64,000 bases of DNA from Candidatus Poribacteria bacterium (GTDB taxonomy: Bacteria > Poribacteria > WGA-4E > WGA-3G). A model generated the notes under the pieces. That model made no database searches, was not told where the DNA came from, and worked only from the letters and a program-made list of their open reading frames with translations. Position numbers and translations under genes: made by a program. Where the stretch lies: assembly GCA_026702755.1 (NCBI GenBank), contig JAPPBX010000031.1, positions 62,001-126,000 on the forward strand, read 5' to 3'. Shown piece by piece: positions 33,860 through 42,295 of this stretch. Position 1 is the stretch's first letter. Each line of letters opens with the position of its first letter.

Positions 33860-34858
33860 CTAAACCCCCTGTAACTCCAGCGTATCGCTGTGGTGACATG
33901 CCACCTGAACACCCGATGCCACCTGACGAAGTTCAGGTGTTTCCTGTTTACATAGATCGGTTGCATAACGACACCGTGGATGGAAATAGCACCCAGTCGG
34001 TGGCTGAGACGGATCGGGGACATCGCCTTCAAGCCGAATGTGTTCACGTTTCCGCTGCGCGCTCGGATCGGGAAGTGGTACAGCCGATATCAACGCTTCA
34101 GTGTAGGGGTGCTGCGGCGATTGATAGAGCGTTTCAGCATCGCTGATCTCCACAATTTTGCCGAGATACATGACTGCGACACGGTCACTGATATGTTCAA
34201 CAACGCTCAAGTCATGTGCGATAAAGATATAGGAGAGGTTGAATTCTTCGCGGAGTTCTGCGAGCAGGTTGAGAATCTGTGCTTGAACGGAAACATCCAA
34301 CGCAGATACTGGTTCATCTGCGACGATGAGTTCCGGTTGGAGTGCTAACGCTCGCGCAATGCCGATACGTTGGCGTTGTCCACCGCTGAAGGCGTGTGGA
34401 TAACGACGCATATCCTGTGATTTCAATCCTACAGATTCCAGCAACTCAACAATTCGGTCCTGAAGTGCTGTCCCTTTTTCGGTCTGATTGACGCGCATCG
34501 GTTCCCCGACGATATCTCCTACCGTCATCCGTGGGTTGAGCGATGCGTGTGGGTCTTGGAAGATCATCTGGATGCGTCTGCGAAAGGGGCGCATCTCTCG
34601 GTGTGTCAATTTCGCCAGATCGACCTGTTCCTCGCCGAAAATGAAACTTCCACTTGTCGGTGGAATTAACCGGAGTAAACATCGACCAGCCGTCGTCTTT
34701 CCACAACCACTCTCACCAACGAGACCAAGCGTTTCACCGCGTTGCACGTCGAAGTTGATACCATCGACCGCCTTGACATAACCGATGGTGCGTTGAAAGA
34801 TGCCTTTTTGTATCGGAAAGTATTTTCTTAGGTTGTTTACTTGAAGCAGTTTTGCCAT
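33860..34858 (-). CDS. Oligopeptide ABC transporter ATPase, OppF/DppF type
   Basis: This 332-residue ATPase has Walker [16 protein letters not shown], the signature [16 protein letters not shown], Walker [15 protein letters not shown] and the C-terminal OppF extension with a Cys-rich segment ([14 protein letters not shown]) found in this family. It powers import together with DppD. A spacer element of about 160 bases separates it from dppD, which is unusually long for this operon type. Confidence 0.92.
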   Translation of the reverse strand: MAKLLQVNNLRKYFPIQKGIFQRTIGYVKAVDGINFDVQRGETLGLVGESGCGKTTAGRCLLRLIPPTSGSFIFGEEQVDLAKLTHREMRPFRRRIQMIFQDPHASLNPRMTVGDIVGEPMRVNQTEKGTALQDRIVELLESVGLKSQDMRRYPHAFSGGQRQRIGIARALALQPELIVADEPVSALDVSVQAQILNLLAELREEFNLSYIFIAHDLSVVEHISDRVAVMYLGKIVEISDAETLYQSPQHPYTEALISAVPLPDPSAQRKREHIRLEGDVPDPSQPPTGCYFHPRCRYATDLCKQETPELRQVASGVQVACHHSDTLELQGV

Positions 34859-34889
34859 TGTTTATCTCTTATTTTAGGAAAATCAGAAA

Positions 34890-35021
34890 TAGGTTCATAT
34901 ATTAATCCAAATTATGTAGCCTGTAATGTAATGGAAGGTTTTTGCTTGGGCGTTTCTTCAGATATACGGAAAGGCACTTCAATATCCAACCCCCCTTACT
35001 GAACCGCAAGGTAAAATTAAA
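34890..35021. repeat. Spacer element between dppD and oppF
   Basis: Left TAGGTTCATATATTAATCC and AAATTATGTAGCCTGTAATG; right GAACCGCAAGGTAAAATTAA overlapping the dppD stop. Both ends match the element at 29661-29814. The two copies separate consecutive genes of the same transporter operon. Confidence 0.65.
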
Positions 35022-36048
35022 GATCTGTGTGAAGCCAGCATCGGACAGCATGCCCACCTTTCTCCGATTCTCCGTTGATGACCGCGAGTTCTGGCATCTG
35101 CTCACATTCCGGCATCCGTTCCGAACATCTGGGTTGAAATGAACATCCCTCCGGCAGCCCCAACGGATGTGGCACTGTCCCGGGTATAGAGGGCAAGGTT
35201 TTTTGCGGCGTTTTTCCAAGGATGGGTATAGATTTTAGCAATCCCTGCGTGTAAGGGTGCAACGGATTATAGAAGATGTCATCAACGGTGCCTCTTTCGA
35301 CGACACGCCCCGCGTACATGACAACGACTTCATCCGCGATATCCGCAATAACACCAAGATCATGGGTGATGAGCATAATCGCCATTCCCATTTCCGCCTG
35401 AAGTTCTTGCATAAGACCAAGTACCTGTGCCTGGATCGTCACATCAAGTGCTGTTGTCGGTTCATCCGCGATGAGCAACGTGGGCGAACAACAGAGTGCC
35501 ATCGCAATCATGATACGTTGACGCATACCACCGGAGAGTTGGTGCGGATATTCATCAACGCGTTGCGCAGGGGCAGGTATGCCAACACGGGCAATCATTT
35601 CAATAGCGCGTTCGCGTGCCGTTTTTTTATCAACCTGCTCATGTAACACAATTGCTTCGGCAATCTGGTTTCCGACAGTATAAACTGGATTGAGGGAAGT
35701 CATCGGCTCCTGGAAAATGATGGCAATTTCGTTGCCACGGATTTGGCGCATCAATTCACTCTTCGGCGACACTTGCGCGATATCCAGCGGTTCATCACCA
35801 TTGCGATGAAATAAGATCTCGCCCGCTTCGATTCGTCCGGGCGATGGCACGAGTTGCAGCAGGGATAGCCCAGTGATGCTTTTTCCACAGCCACTTTCGC
35901 CGACAACGCCGACGGTCTGTCCGGGACCGATTTCAAAACTGACATCACTTACAGCGTTCACGATGCCATCGTCTGTTGGAAAGACAGTTTTTAAGCCAGA
36001 AATTTCCAGGAGCGGTTTTTCGTGAGATGTTTTTTCTGCTGAAGCCAT
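35017..36048 (-). CDS. Oligopeptide ABC transporter ATPase, DppD/OppD type
   Basis: This 343-residue ATPase has Walker [16 protein letters not shown], the signature HQLSGGMRQRIMIAMAL and Walker B LLIADEPTTALDVT, with the C-terminal extension GCSFQPRCSERMPEC. It is the first gene of the ABC operon on the minus strand (dppD, oppF, MNT-HEPN, solute-binding protein, dppB, oppC). Its stop codon lies in the spacer element described above. Confidence 0.92.
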   Translation of the reverse strand: MASAEKTSHEKPLLEISGLKTVFPTDDGIVNAVSDVSFEIGPGQTVGVVGESGCGKSITGLSLLQLVPSPGRIEAGEILFHRNGDEPLDIAQVSPKSELMRQIRGNEIAIIFQEPMTSLNPVYTVGNQIAEAIVLHEQVDKKTARERAIEMIARVGIPAPAQRVDEYPHQLSGGMRQRIMIAMALCCSPTLLIADEPTTALDVTIQAQVLGLMQELQAEMGMAIMLITHDLGVIADIADEVVVMYAGRVVERGTVDDIFYNPLHPYTQGLLKSIPILGKTPQKTLPSIPGTVPHPLGLPEGCSFQPRCSERMPECEQMPELAVINGESEKGGHAVRCWLHTDL

Positions 36049-36164
36049 TCTCTTGGGTTACCTCAGAAGGTGTGCCAAACTTTAGGCTATTATACACAAA
36101 AAGCAGTCGCGTGTCAATTTTTAAATTTGGCAAGGGTATTTAAACAAACCTAAAGGGGGATATA

Positions 36165-36186
36165 GGCGCGGTCGTTAAACCGCGCC
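36165..36186. repeat. Palindrome in the gap after the anti-sigma gene
   Basis: GGCGCGG-TCGTTAAA-CCGCGCC is a perfect 7-base inverted repeat. Between anti-sigma and dppD it could form a terminator-like stem, but no U-run follows. Confidence 0.5.
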
Positions 36187-36253
36187 GGGGCAAAAGGAAG
36201 GATTTCAAAAGTCAGCGTCGAAAATGAATGCGCCACAAACCGGAACTATAACC

Positions 36254-36973
36254 TTACAACGCTGTTTTAATATGATTCCAAAATACAGTAAGTTTCTCGC
36301 TCGCAACATCTTGCGAATAGTTAACGACGCTGGTTTCACCTGTCTGCTTCTCATAAGCTGCAGTATTGGCGCGCCACATCTTTGACGCATCTGGCGTTGT
36401 ACTGAAGAAATAATCAGGATCGTGCTGAACAGTCGTTATTGATTGCTGTTGCGTGTGTGGGTCCTCCACTTTTGTATCGGTGTTCTTAATCCCTGCCCAC
36501 GGAGACGGTGAGATTTTGACGTATTGGAGCCGTGTTTTTTCCATCGCAGTTAAGTCGAACTCTGGTTCTATAGAGTCTGTAAAGAACGCAACCTTGAGGA
36601 CAAAACCGGAAGCAACGAGATAGAACAGCAGAGCAATGGCGTTGACAAGCCTCGGGGAAAGTTCTAACTTCAACCGATCAAAACACCACGCTAATGGATT
36701 CGCGAAGAACGCGAGTTGCCGTCGTCGGTGGAGTTGTCGGACGCGTTGTTGAATGTTCCCGGCTAATTCTGGTGGTGGAATCGGTTCCTCTGCGTTCTCC
36801 AATACATTCGCGGTGTTCCACAACGCTTCGTATTCCATCTGGCATTCTGGACAGGTCCGCAGATGTTCCAAAAGCGCACGCCGTGAAACGTCCTCAGAAA
36901 CCGGATCTGCCATCTGAGCATCCTTTTTCACGACAAGATACGGTAGATTGTTAAGAGTTTGTTCGCAATTCAT
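36254..36973 (-). CDS. Anti-sigma factor with putative zinc finger
   Basis: This is a 239-residue protein. The N-terminal ZAS-type motif is HLRTCPEC (H-x3-C-x2-C) near residue 35-42. One membrane helix lies at about 118-138. The periplasmic tail (about 140-239) is not a known domain. It is encoded 16 bases downstream of an ECF sigma gene, the standard arrangement, so it probably holds that sigma factor until an envelope signal releases it. Confidence 0.8.
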   Translation of the reverse strand: MNCEQTLNNLPYLVVKKDAQMADPVSEDVSRRALLEHLRTCPECQMEYEALWNTANVLENAEEPIPPPELAGNIQQRVRQLHRRRQLAFFANPLAWCFDRLKLELSPRLVNAIALLFYLVASGFVLKVAFFTDSIEPEFDLTAMEKTRLQYVKISPSPWAGIKNTDTKVEDPHTQQQSITTVQHDPDYFFSTTPDASKMWRANTAAYEKQTGETSVVNYSQDVASEKLTVFWNHIKTAL

Positions 36974-36989
36974 TGAGATACCCCCTTCC

Positions 36990-37547
36990 TTAGAGATAAT
37001 ATTTGCTCAGCTTCCGCTTGAGATTTTTCAGTGCCTGATTCAACCGTGAAGCCACAGTACCCTCTGAGCACTTTAAGATATCAGCAATTTCCCGGTATTT
37101 AAGGTGCTGCATATAATAAAGCGTGACAACCTCGCGTTGCTTTGCCGGTAAACGACTAATAGCACCTTGTACCACCTCGCTTTGCTCGGTCTTAATTACC
37201 GACCGTTCAGGTGAATCCTCTTCAGAAGCTACACTATCAATCTCTGTTTCTCTGGTGTAAGCGGTAAGCTTGCGTTCATGCGATTGCGATTTACGAATAT
37301 GCTGTTGGCACGTATTGATGCCGATACTATATAACCATGTCCCGAACTGCGACTGAAATCGAAACGATTTAATTGATTTGTATGCCTCTAAAAACGTTTC
37401 CTGCGTTGCGTCGGCGGCATCTTCTGGATTACCAAGCATCCGGTAGGCAAGCCCATAAATCTTTGAATGATGCCGATTGACGAGCTCGTTGAATGCCTCG
37501 GCATCGCCTTCTACTGTTTTGTGTACGTACACATCATCAGGAATCAT
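36990..37547 (-). CDS. RNA polymerase ECF sigma factor
   Basis: This 185-residue sigma factor has region 2 (FNELVNRHHSKIYGLAYRML and AADATQETFLEAYKS) and region 4 (ISRLPAKQREVVTLYYMQ, YREIADILKCSEGTVASRLN). Length and order fit ECF sigma factors. The ATG follows a conserved GAACCGCAAGGTAAATTAGA block whose AAGG serves as ribosome binding site. The downstream anti-sigma gene is its likely partner. Confidence 0.9.
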   Translation of the reverse strand: MIPDDVYVHKTVEGDAEAFNELVNRHHSKIYGLAYRMLGNPEDAADATQETFLEAYKSIKSFRFQSQFGTWLYSIGINTCQQHIRKSQSHERKLTAYTRETEIDSVASEEDSPERSVIKTEQSEVVQGAISRLPAKQREVVTLYYMQHLKYREIADILKCSEGTVASRLNQALKNLKRKLSKYYL

Positions 37548-37880
37548 ATTTCTAATTTACCTTGCGGTTCGGTGAAAGTGGATTTCATACTTGACGTTCC
37601 CCCACGTAGAACCAGCCCTCCACTACGTTACGGACTTACGTCTTCGCGGCTAAGAATACAAAAACTTCTCACAGACATATTTCTAATTTGGACCACCCGA
37701 CTCCTATCCCTTAAAAATGGGATGTTATCTGTTTTGTTGTATCGGAATCGATTTTCCTTCAAGTTTTTTTATTTTCTCCCGTTTTTGAGGGTGGAGAAAG
37801 GAAACTACGAACCAATTGTTTGTATTATCGTTAGTTTTCTGGCGAACGCCACGGATGACAGTGTCCAGCAAACAGAAGTG
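37548..37880. other. Gap between the sigma factor and HEAT-repeat genes
   Basis: It contains the conserved AACCGCAAGG block next to the sigma ATG and otherwise T-rich, unstructured sequence; no gene or clear terminator is visible. Confidence 0.5.
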
Positions 37881-38444
37881 TCAAACTTCACACGCCTCAC
37901 AGACCAAGGCGAAGCGTTTGGTACCGTTCGTCTCAAGCTCGGTTTCGTAATCGTAACTGACCGGCACGTTTGACGCGCCACACCAATCGCATCGTCCAGA
38001 AAAGGTGTGCGCTTTCTGTCCCAACAGCATCTCCTTCTGTTCTTCAACCTTTCGGGTCGCAGCGATGAGGTCAAGTGCACTTTGACGGAGTTTCTGATCG
38101 GTTTCCTCTTTGGCGATCCTTTCAAGGAGCGGTTGCAGTCTCGGATCGTTCGGATTCCCGCCGTCCTCGAGTGTATGCCACGCGGCTTTGCGGACACGCA
38201 GATCGGGATCAACCAACCCTTTGTAGAGTGCCACCCAAACTTTGTCAACACTTTTCCGAACATGACAAGGACAGAGATTATCCATTGCCTCAACGCGATC
38301 ATCCGGGTTGGAAGAATACGCAAGCGAGAGATAGTATTCTACCTCATTGCCGCGCAACCGATCTTCACGTCGGCGATGTGCATTCTTCTGATATTTGTTC
38401 ATGCCTCTCATTTTTTTTTGCTTCGGAATTCCATGTTTTGGCAT
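37881..38444 (-). CDS. HEAT-repeat protein with C-terminal zinc ribbon
   Basis: This is a 187-residue protein. Two or three HEAT repeats (for example LYKGLVDPDLRVRKAAWHTL) are followed by a C-terminal zinc ribbon, CDWCGA and CEAC. The N-terminal 25 residues are very basic, so nucleic acid or ribosome binding is possible. It mirrors the small zinc-ribbon/HEAT protein at 9330-9770. GGAGGAAACAG precedes the ATG. Confidence 0.7.
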   Translation of the reverse strand: MPKHGIPKQKKMRGMNKYQKNAHRRREDRLRGNEVEYYLSLAYSSNPDDRVEAMDNLCPCHVRKSVDKVWVALYKGLVDPDLRVRKAAWHTLEDGGNPNDPRLQPLLERIAKEETDQKLRQSALDLIAATRKVEEQKEMLLGQKAHTFSGRCDWCGASNVPVSYDYETELETNGTKRFALVCEACEV

Positions 38445-38518
38445 CTGTTTCCTCCATTATTAGAATTGTAACACAGGTTTTTCGGCTTCTTCCAGTTAAT
38501 CAGTGCTAATAGGTCTTC

Positions 38519-41500
38519 TTAATCAAACTTCAGTTTATCTGTGATCTTCTGAAGTGCTTCATTTATCTTTTCCAGCACTTCACTTGATGGAGGTTCACCC
38601 TCAGCGGTAATTGATATGTGAAACTTAAAGTCGAGTTCAGGTGCGATGTTAGTCAAATCAGCAACCGCTTCAGCCAAATTCTGAATTTCGATTTCCGTAA
38701 GGTATGATTCTGTATGGCGGACCCACGCTGCCTGCTCCACAGGAATTTCGTAAAAGTCGTCTGGGAGCACTCCTTCCAAAATGACTAACCTGTTGTCATT
38801 TGAAATGATTAATCTATTGTCAATTGCCCCTTTGACTGCACCGCGAAACACATCATCAGGAATAGAAACACTTATCTTGGATTCAAGTACTTGTTTAATC
38901 AATCCGAGTGTGGACTGACCGAATGTCCATGCGGATTTTGCCTCCTCGCCAATGAGATCCTTCGGTGTTATTCTCACAAGTGCTTGTGAAACTTTTAAAC
39001 CGACTCCATTGGCTACCCCCGCATCACAGGGCCACTTGGCATCCTTACTGGCAAATTCAAAGAGATTCTTAGACACACCATCGGTGACAGCATCAACAAT
39101 CAGTGACCACGGAATCGGCGTGCCTTTGCGTGTGGCTAACACGTCCATCAGCTTACCGACAGATGATGTTCCGTTCTCCCATGCATCAGGCAAGTTGTTG
39201 TGGTTGAGTTCAGAACCACTAACGGATTCTAACGGCGCAAGCAATTCTAGATCGTCAGTTATCTCGGTGTCAGGAATGAGTTCTTTAAGATAGGCTTTGT
39301 CCTGACGACGTGCCATGAGTAAGCTGTTTTGAACAACAGACTGGATTGCTTCCAAAAGCACATTGTCAGAAGCGAGTTTGGGCACTTCGTCTCCGTTGAA
39401 GAATTCGCGGATCGCACCTACCGTTGTAACGGAATTATCACTTTGCCATAACTCCGGTAGTTGGCCCGGAGTTAATAACTCAGGACTAAGGTTGTGGAGT
39501 TCTGCGTATTCAATCGGAACGATTTCTAACGCTTTGCTCCAGAAATCCTCGTCAGCAGCGGGTGCTTCACGCCAATGGGTATACTGTGAACCATCCGGAC
39601 GGACGGTGCGTAGCACAATCCGACCCTCCGTAACACCGCGCCGAAGCGTATCAACGAATACCCGTCGGTTTAGCAGACGCGGTAGACGGGGAAGGCTGGC
39701 AAACATACCATATAACCCTTGAACAGGTTTGGCAGTTTCATTTTCTCCCCAGATATCAAAGTAACTTTCCGGTGTGAGCAGATCTGGATCAAGCGAGGTT
39801 GTTAGCAGTCTGTCTTCAGCTATCAAAGTGGTTTTGACCCGTTCAAAAGGTGAATCTGTGCCCGGTGGTAATGAATTTGCTTTAATGTCGCCATTTTCAT
39901 CAACGGAAATCAGGACGCTATAAACTGATATAATCGACTCTAAAATGTTGGCTTGGTCGTCTTGCTTGCGTTGTAAAAGTAGTGCCTCCTGCGATCCATT
40001 CAAAAGACTCATATCGTCACCAGTCTCGATATTCTGCCATCCAAGAATTCTACGGATGCGTTGTCGCAATCCTGCTAATAACGAGTTCTCAGGAGCAAGG
40101 ACAATGACACTGTTTTGATAGGTTCTTTTGAAAAACGCGGTAATTGATTCGGAAATGTCTTCACCGGGTACTGCGGTATATTCGGGACCGACAATCACAA
40201 AGCGAAGTTCAGGGGTATCGGGAACATCAGCAGGCGAATCTGGTAATGTATGAGGTTTGACCTCATCTGTGTTTCGGCCCAAAGCGGCATCTCTTATCCG
40301 CTTCATCACATCTTCAGTGATTTGGTCGTCATTGATTCTCGCCATTGCGCGGACGTGCATGTTGGTCAGATTGGGAGTGGTTCCCAAAGCCCAGTTATTA
40401 TCGTTTTCTTTCAGAAACCAGGAGGCTTCTCGCCATTCAGAAAGCCCTTTCTCTACGGACATCAGGTCAATATCGGCGTGTGCAAGCAGGAGGTAGAGGT
40501 CTGCCCATTCTGCTTTCTGTCCGGCCGGTTGTGAATGCAAAAAGGTGGTAATGACAGCGGCTTCAACTTCTCGGGCTGTGAGGAGCGGTAAGTCTTTCTG
40601 AATCGCGCGGGCTCTTTCGAGCTCTCCCGTGAGAATGGGTGTCCACTGATTGCCTTCATCACAGGCTTTAATGAGTTCTTGGACAGCATCCGAGAGTTCG
40701 GCATTCGTAGCAAGTAAGGCGTTCGGCCCTACGAAAGCTGCAATATCTTTTCCGGCAGCTTCTCTCAAGAGAAGTGCGAATGTCCGAAACATGCCACGCG
40801 TCCCCTGGAAGTTACTGAGTTGTGTCCATTTCTGATAGAAAATCTCTATGAGGTCCGGGTGAAATGGATAAGAGCTCAGGAGTTCATCATACGCCTCTTG
40901 ATCCTTATGAGACTCACGGATGGGCAATGTTTGCCTTGATGCAACAAGGCTATCCACAACGGTACGGCGTTCCTTTTCGGTGGGGACAAACTCAAACAAT
41001 CGCCGTCGGAGCAATTCTGAAACGTCTCCTCGTGAGACAGGTTCAAAGGTTTCTTCCAACCGACGAAATACGCCTTCCAACATATTTAGCACACGAACGC
41101 CGGTCGGATCGTCTGCAATAATATCAGAGGTAATGAGACTCGCTACAATTGAAGCACTATCCACCTTTTCAACGGCCTGCGTAAGGGCTTGGAAGAAATC
41201 CTGAAGCATTCCGAATCGCTTTGGGTCATCATTGACAGCAGCGCGCGTGTACATGAGGGCTTCGTCAAGCAAAATGAGGGTGGATAGCCCCTCGTTCTGT
41301 GGCACTTTAAGCAGGTCAACAAGCGTCTGTTCAGCAGGGTTGATATAATCCGCTTCATGCTCAGCGACGATTGCGAGCCCTTCATCGCCAGCGAGTTGGT
41401 ATGCTAACGCCCCCCAGGGCGTTTTAACCCGATGCTGCTTACCGTCAGGCCCAACCACCAAAAGCCCGTTTATGACATCGAATTTGTCAAAAGGTAGAAG

Positions 41501-41887
41501 TGCGACTCTTGTTTGAGGCAACGTGTCTAAACCGCTAAAACCCATAAACTCCTGCACGGTGGGATGTGTTTGGAATTTAGAACCTTGCTCAGCCAGATGC
41601 AAGAGAGCAATCAGTGCATGGGTTTTTCCACCACCGTAAGCGACTTGAACGGTGATAACGGGGTTGCCGCCTTGCCCAGCTAACCGCTGAAGGACATCTC
41701 GCGCTAATCTTTTAAGATTGTAGGTCGGATAGGTGCGGTCAAAAAAGAGCGTGGGGATTTGATAGACGTTTGGGGCATCTTTCATTCGCACTGCATAGAG
41801 ATCCGCTGCGAATTCTGCAAGTTCGAGTGTGCCTTGTCGGACATCGTCTCTTAAAACACAATGTTCATGCCACGCGTTATTGTCCAT
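38519..41887 (-). CDS. DUF499 ATPase of the defence operon
   Basis: This is a 1122-residue P-loop protein. Walker A is in QVAYGGGKTHAL near residues 84-92 and Walker B in TLILLDEALMY. The DUF499 pattern continues with R-R-L-F-E-F-V-P-T and the long C-terminal half. DUF499 ATPases are reported next to DUF1156 methyltransferases and helicases in anti-phage gene clusters. The start ATG at 41887 has GAGGAA upstream; the frame begins 20 bases after the MNT gene stop. It is the last gene of a seven-gene operon. It may supply ATP-driven translocation or regulation; its exact role is not known. Confidence 0.8.
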   Translation of the reverse strand: MDNNAWHEHCVLRDDVRQGTLELAEFAADLYAVRMKDAPNVYQIPTLFFDRTYPTYNLKRLARDVLQRLAGQGGNPVITVQVAYGGGKTHALIALLHLAEQGSKFQTHPTVQEFMGFSGLDTLPQTRVALLPFDKFDVINGLLVVGPDGKQHRVKTPWGALAYQLAGDEGLAIVAEHEADYINPAEQTLVDLLKVPQNEGLSTLILLDEALMYTRAAVNDDPKRFGMLQDFFQALTQAVEKVDSASIVASLITSDIIADDPTGVRVLNMLEGVFRRLEETFEPVSRGDVSELLRRRLFEFVPTEKERRTVVDSLVASRQTLPIRESHKDQEAYDELLSSYPFHPDLIEIFYQKWTQLSNFQGTRGMFRTFALLLREAAGKDIAAFVGPNALLATNAELSDAVQELIKACDEGNQWTPILTGELERARAIQKDLPLLTAREVEAAVITTFLHSQPAGQKAEWADLYLLLAHADIDLMSVEKGLSEWREASWFLKENDNNWALGTTPNLTNMHVRAMARINDDQITEDVMKRIRDAALGRNTDEVKPHTLPDSPADVPDTPELRFVIVGPEYTAVPGEDISESITAFFKRTYQNSVIVLAPENSLLAGLRQRIRRILGWQNIETGDDMSLLNGSQEALLLQRKQDDQANILESIISVYSVLISVDENGDIKANSLPPGTDSPFERVKTTLIAEDRLLTTSLDPDLLTPESYFDIWGENETAKPVQGLYGMFASLPRLPRLLNRRVFVDTLRRGVTEGRIVLRTVRPDGSQYTHWREAPAADEDFWSKALEIVPIEYAELHNLSPELLTPGQLPELWQSDNSVTTVGAIREFFNGDEVPKLASDNVLLEAIQSVVQNSLLMARRQDKAYLKELIPDTEITDDLELLAPLESVSGSELNHNNLPDAWENGTSSVGKLMDVLATRKGTPIPWSLIVDAVTDGVSKNLFEFASKDAKWPCDAGVANGVGLKVSQALVRITPKDLIGEEAKSAWTFGQSTLGLIKQVLESKISVSIPDDVFRGAVKGAIDNRLIISNDNRLVILEGVLPDDFYEIPVEQAAWVRHTESYLTEIEIQNLAEAVADLTNIAPELDFKFHISITAEGEPPSSEVLEKINEALQKITDKLKFD

Positions 41888-41907
41888 GCGCTTATTCCTC
41901 TTCCAGG

Positions 41908-42195
41908 TCATAGATATATAGCTTCGCTGAACACGGACTCCCGCAGCTCCTCTCGGAGTGAGTTTCGCGTTCCCACATCCACCTTACATCCGAGTCTATC
42001 CTCCAAAAAGTGTTGGAGCCGCACAAGATCGAACAGCGTAGCACCAGCATCCATATCCACCAAAAGATCCAAATCGCTATCTGCCTCGAAATCGCCACGC
42101 GCGTAGGAACCGAAGACGGCTTTAATTTGTGCCTTGTACTGCTGACGGATTTCGTCCTTCTCTTCTGCAACTATTTTTTTTAGTGCTTCAATCAT
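41908..42195 (-). CDS. MNT-type nucleotidyltransferase, standalone
   Basis: This 95-residue minimal nucleotidyltransferase has AVFGSYARGDFEADSDLDLL (GS-x8-D-x-D) and the third Asp in VDVG. MntA-type proteins AMPylate or otherwise neutralise HEPN toxins. No HEPN partner follows in this operon; the next gene is the DUF499 ATPase. It may regulate an operon component or be a remnant of a TA pair. AGGAA precedes the ATG. Confidence 0.8.
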   Translation of the reverse strand: MIEALKKIVAEEKDEIRQQYKAQIKAVFGSYARGDFEADSDLDLLVDMDAGATLFDLVRLQHFLEDRLGCKVDVGTRNSLREELRESVFSEAIYL

Positions 42196-42295
42196 GATGC
42201 AATTCCTTTTTATTACCTTCGTGCTGTCCTCTTATCGTGTCGTGTAGTTTAACACAGTTTGACAGCGAAAGTCAACGAAAAAAAGACGATCGCTT

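Noticed and set aside
36165-36186. GGCGCGG palindrome as an intrinsic terminator
   Set aside because: No run of T follows on either strand, and similar palindromes stand within coding regions.
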